Shown one piece after another: positions 61,904-64,000 of a stretch of DNA of 64,000 nucleotides. The stretch covers positions 5,946,704-6,010,703 of the forward strand of contig OZ038452.1 of assembly GCA_964036195.1 (NCBI GenBank), in the 5' to 3' direction. The first letter of the stretch is position 1; the number at the start of each line of letters is the position of its first letter. The DNA comes from Sphaerolaimus hirsutus. Taxonomy: Eukaryota > Nematoda > Chromadorea > Monhysterida > Sphaerolaimidae. Under the pieces are notes generated by a model, which saw only the letters and a list, made by a program, of their open reading frames with translations, searched no databases and had not been told where the DNA came from. The position numbers and the translations under genes are program-made.

Positions 61904-63513
61904 ATGAGTGCGCCCCCGTGGCTGCTCGCGCTGGTCGTCCTGCTGTCCGTCCTGTGCGCCCTGGGCATACTCCTGCTCACCGTATTTCTTAGGTCTGGAA
62001 GGGTTGCTCTTGTTTTTAAAACTTTTTTTTAATATAAGAAGAACAGAAGGATCTAAACTAGGGTTGGAAAAAAAACGTTTTTTTTAACTCAATAAACGTT
62101 TTTTTAATAAAAAAACGGTTTTTTTTTAAAAGTTCCCAGATATGACCTTGTGTCAACATATATAGGTATATCAGACAGTAGCAATACTCTGTGATGTTCT
62201 ATATGACCATATAATGTCTGTGGGACCATGGGATAGCGTTATACGTGGTGATTTGTGTCAAAAATATCCATTTTTCGTCGACATATCGTTCGTATATCGC
62301 CTTATAGTCTAATGTTCGTGACTTCAGGTAAAGTTTGGCATGGAATAGTGATCAAACAAGGTTATAAAAGGAGGTTGTTACTTTGGGAGTGTGATTACAC
62401 ACTGTGGATGTACATGGAAGCACATTTCCTCAATATTATATACTACAGCAACATATGACGGCTTATTAACCCATGTTGGCATATAGAAATGGATACTTTG
62501 ATACTAAAAATGCCACAAAACCAATGAAAACAACCACCAATGTCAATTTGTGTGTGAAATTGCGCGCTTGCGCGCAAAAATTTTGCAAAATACCTAGTGC
62601 TTAGTACTAAAAATTTTGGCCAATGTTTTAAATAAAAAAAAAACATTTCGGACGTCAAAAAACGTTTAAAAAAATCGGCCAACCCTAATCTAAACCGGGT
62701 TTTTTAAGAAACAGCAGCTGAAACGAAACGAAAGCGTCGAACTTTGTTGTTCTATTGTTGATGTCAGCTAGGGATAATCGATGTTTTTATTCAAAGGTTT
62801 TGTTAACGTTTTTAAAAAACCGACCATCGAAACCGTTTTTTAAAATAAACCTCAGCGGGAGAGAAATGGGAAATCAACTTCTTGCTTGCTAGAACATTTT
62901 TGTTCCCGGCCCCGATGATGTTCAATTTATTTATGGACAATTGTTGGACTTGTCGACTTCATGCCCACATTTTTTAGCATTTTTCCCAAAAGTGTCAAAT
63001 TTTTGAGTGAGTGAAAGTGAGGTCAAAAAGTTATGGAAAATACTGAAAAATCTGCGGGAGAAGCCCCAGATGACGTTTCTGGGCCTCACCCAAAATTTTC
63101 AAAAAAAAACATTAATTAGTGATTTTGGTATGAAACAGGTATGAAAATATGCGATTTTTACAAAACTTGAGGAGAAATTCCTCAAAAATCGCTCCAGATA
63201 GATAGTAGGCCGACTGGGGGGGGGGGCATTTCAGGGGGTAGTAGCCCAAAAATTTGCCTCCGGGATAGATAGGATACATACTTGGGCGGTTTGGTGGGGT
63301 ATTTGCCCCCCCCCCCCTACCACTGGCGGCATACCGCAGACGTCGGCGTGCCTGCGCGGACCTGTCCTGCGGCGGGGTCTGCTGCGAATGCCGACCCCTG
63401 GCTTGGCTGCGGCGGCGCGCCTCCACGCCCAGCGTGTTCGTGCTGAACGACTCGGCGAGCGGCGGGCTGCCCTACGAGCCCGCCCCCGCCCACACTACTG
63501 TTACACTTAATAG
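61904..63513 (+). CDS. small single-pass membrane protein, 3' incomplete (2 exons seen)
   Basis: Exons 61904-61992 and 63340-63513, both phase 2 at their 3' ends. The join reads without stop for 87 codons. Residues 6-29 are a strong hydrophobic segment (LLALVVLLSVLCALGILLL), followed by an arginine cluster and a cysteine cluster (CADLSCGGVCCEC), then STPSVFVLNDS. This suggests a type III (or signal-anchored) membrane protein with a cytoplasmic Arg/Cys region that may be palmitoylated. Exon 2 has a CGCAG acceptor and a G|GTGGGG donor, so the gene continues right of the window. The ATG is the only in-frame start near the hydrophobic segment, but upstream exons are possible. I do not recognise the family. 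Confidence 0.5.
62059..62687. mobile_element. hAT-like MITE, TAGGGTTGG ends
   Basis: 629 bp, TAGGGTTGGAAAAAAAACG to AAATCGGCCAACCCTA; exact 8-bp duplication ATCTAAAC (62051-62058 and 62688-62695). Very similar to 46093-46773 along its whole length. It sits in the intron of the membrane-protein gene. Confidence 0.92.
62768..63310. repeat. repeat fragments in the same intron
   Basis: 62770-62860: left end of a TAGGGATAATCGATG hAT-like MITE. 62880-63110: interior of the GAGGCGTCTAATTC MITE (GACTTGTCGACTTC, GAAAAATCTGCGG). 63130-63310: GATAGAT/AAATCGC family with G and C runs, ending ~30 bp before exon 2. Confidence 0.5.
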
Positions 63514-63882
63514 GTGGGGTTGCTGGGTTGTGGCGCTGAGGCTTCATTGAGCCTGTGCCTCTGTGCATGTTTACCCGCTGTGCATGTCAGGGGTATTCTA
63601 GATTTTGACCCTCCAAGGGGTTGGATAGATAGCTAATCTGGAGAGATAGAAAGCATGACGATCTATCAACAGGTATGAAAATTAGCGATTTTGAGTGAAT
63701 ATTAGGGTCTACATGCGCACCGGGTTTACATGCACAGAAGGCCTCAGTCGTTTCATTATTGTTGCTATATATTGAATTGTCGCTCGCGAATGGGAACGAT
63801 CTGGTGCTACTTCTGGACCTTGTAAAATGTCAAATGTTATGCATAGTGTCAAAAGTCGTGTAAAATGTCGAATGCCATGTAG
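63514..63882. repeat. repeats at right end
   Basis: 63600-63700 GATAGAT family; 63800-63885 TGACACTT-like family (AAAATGTCAAATG). No exon supported. Confidence 0.4.
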
Positions 63883-64000
63883 TGATGGAAAAGCGCCAGA
63901 AAAAAGGGCGCCATTCTGAAAGTGGGCGCCAAGCGCCAAGGGCGCCACAGAAAAAGGGCGCCATGGCGCCATTCGGAAAATGGGATCTTTTGAAGAAACT
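63883..64000. mobile_element. left end of a TAGTGATGG/GCGCC hAT-like element
   Basis: TAGTGATGGAAAAGCGCCAG followed by a GCGCC array almost identical to 638-745; it runs off the window. Confidence 0.7.

Overview
This is nuclear DNA from an invertebrate animal. It has small spliced exons, GC-rich at codon third positions, ending in CGCAG-type acceptors. They sit in AT-richer introns that are almost wholly non-autonomous transposons, foldback elements and tandem repeats. The gene families (transgelin, phospholipid phosphatase, TCP11-like) are animal. The GC-rich exons in repeat-packed introns would suit an arthropod such as a chelicerate or crustacean, but I cannot name the species.

Layout. 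(1) 1-2.6 kb: nested DNA transposons, including a 732-bp hAT-like element whose ends are arrays of GCGCC motifs. (2) 2.67-14.57 kb, minus strand: a seven-exon gene for a 312-residue secreted cysteine-bearing protein. Its largest intron, between exons 5 and 6, holds a 0.5-kb palindrome, a 116-bp satellite with a 465-bp higher-order period, and a G-rich minisatellite with a 537-bp higher-order period. (3) 15-20.4 kb: MITEs, one carrying a 0.5-kb palindrome. (4) 20.6-22.4 kb, plus strand: a four-exon transgelin/calponin-family gene, 195 residues. (5) 25.5-34.0 kb: a full Ty3/gypsy LTR retrotransposon on the minus strand with two 434-bp LTRs that look identical, a 4-bp target duplication and one uninterrupted 2356-residue gag-pol frame with an unusual ~490-residue tail. 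(6) 35.3-39.2 kb, minus: a seven-exon phospholipid phosphatase (PAP2/LPP), 362 residues, with a tRNA-like sequence in intron 1. (7) 39.2-49 kb: hAT-like elements inserted into one another, several with exact 8-bp target duplications, plus one orphan minus-strand exon. (8) 49.4-60.2 kb, minus: a nine-exon TCP11L1-like gene, 536 residues, whose introns hold four large foldbacks, two of them interrupted in one arm by a hAT-like insertion. (9) 60.6-64 kb, plus: a candidate first exon facing away from the TCP11L1-like gene, and a two-exon start of a small single-pass membrane protein that probably runs past the window.

The host genes are unrelated housekeeping or cytoskeletal functions (actin binding, lipid phosphate hydrolysis, a TCP11-family protein) and do not form a pathway. 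Exon joins were worked out by hand. In all four multi-exon models whose start and stop I could find, every intron phase agrees and the joined frame has no stop. All statements about repeat identity are by eye, not by alignment software.
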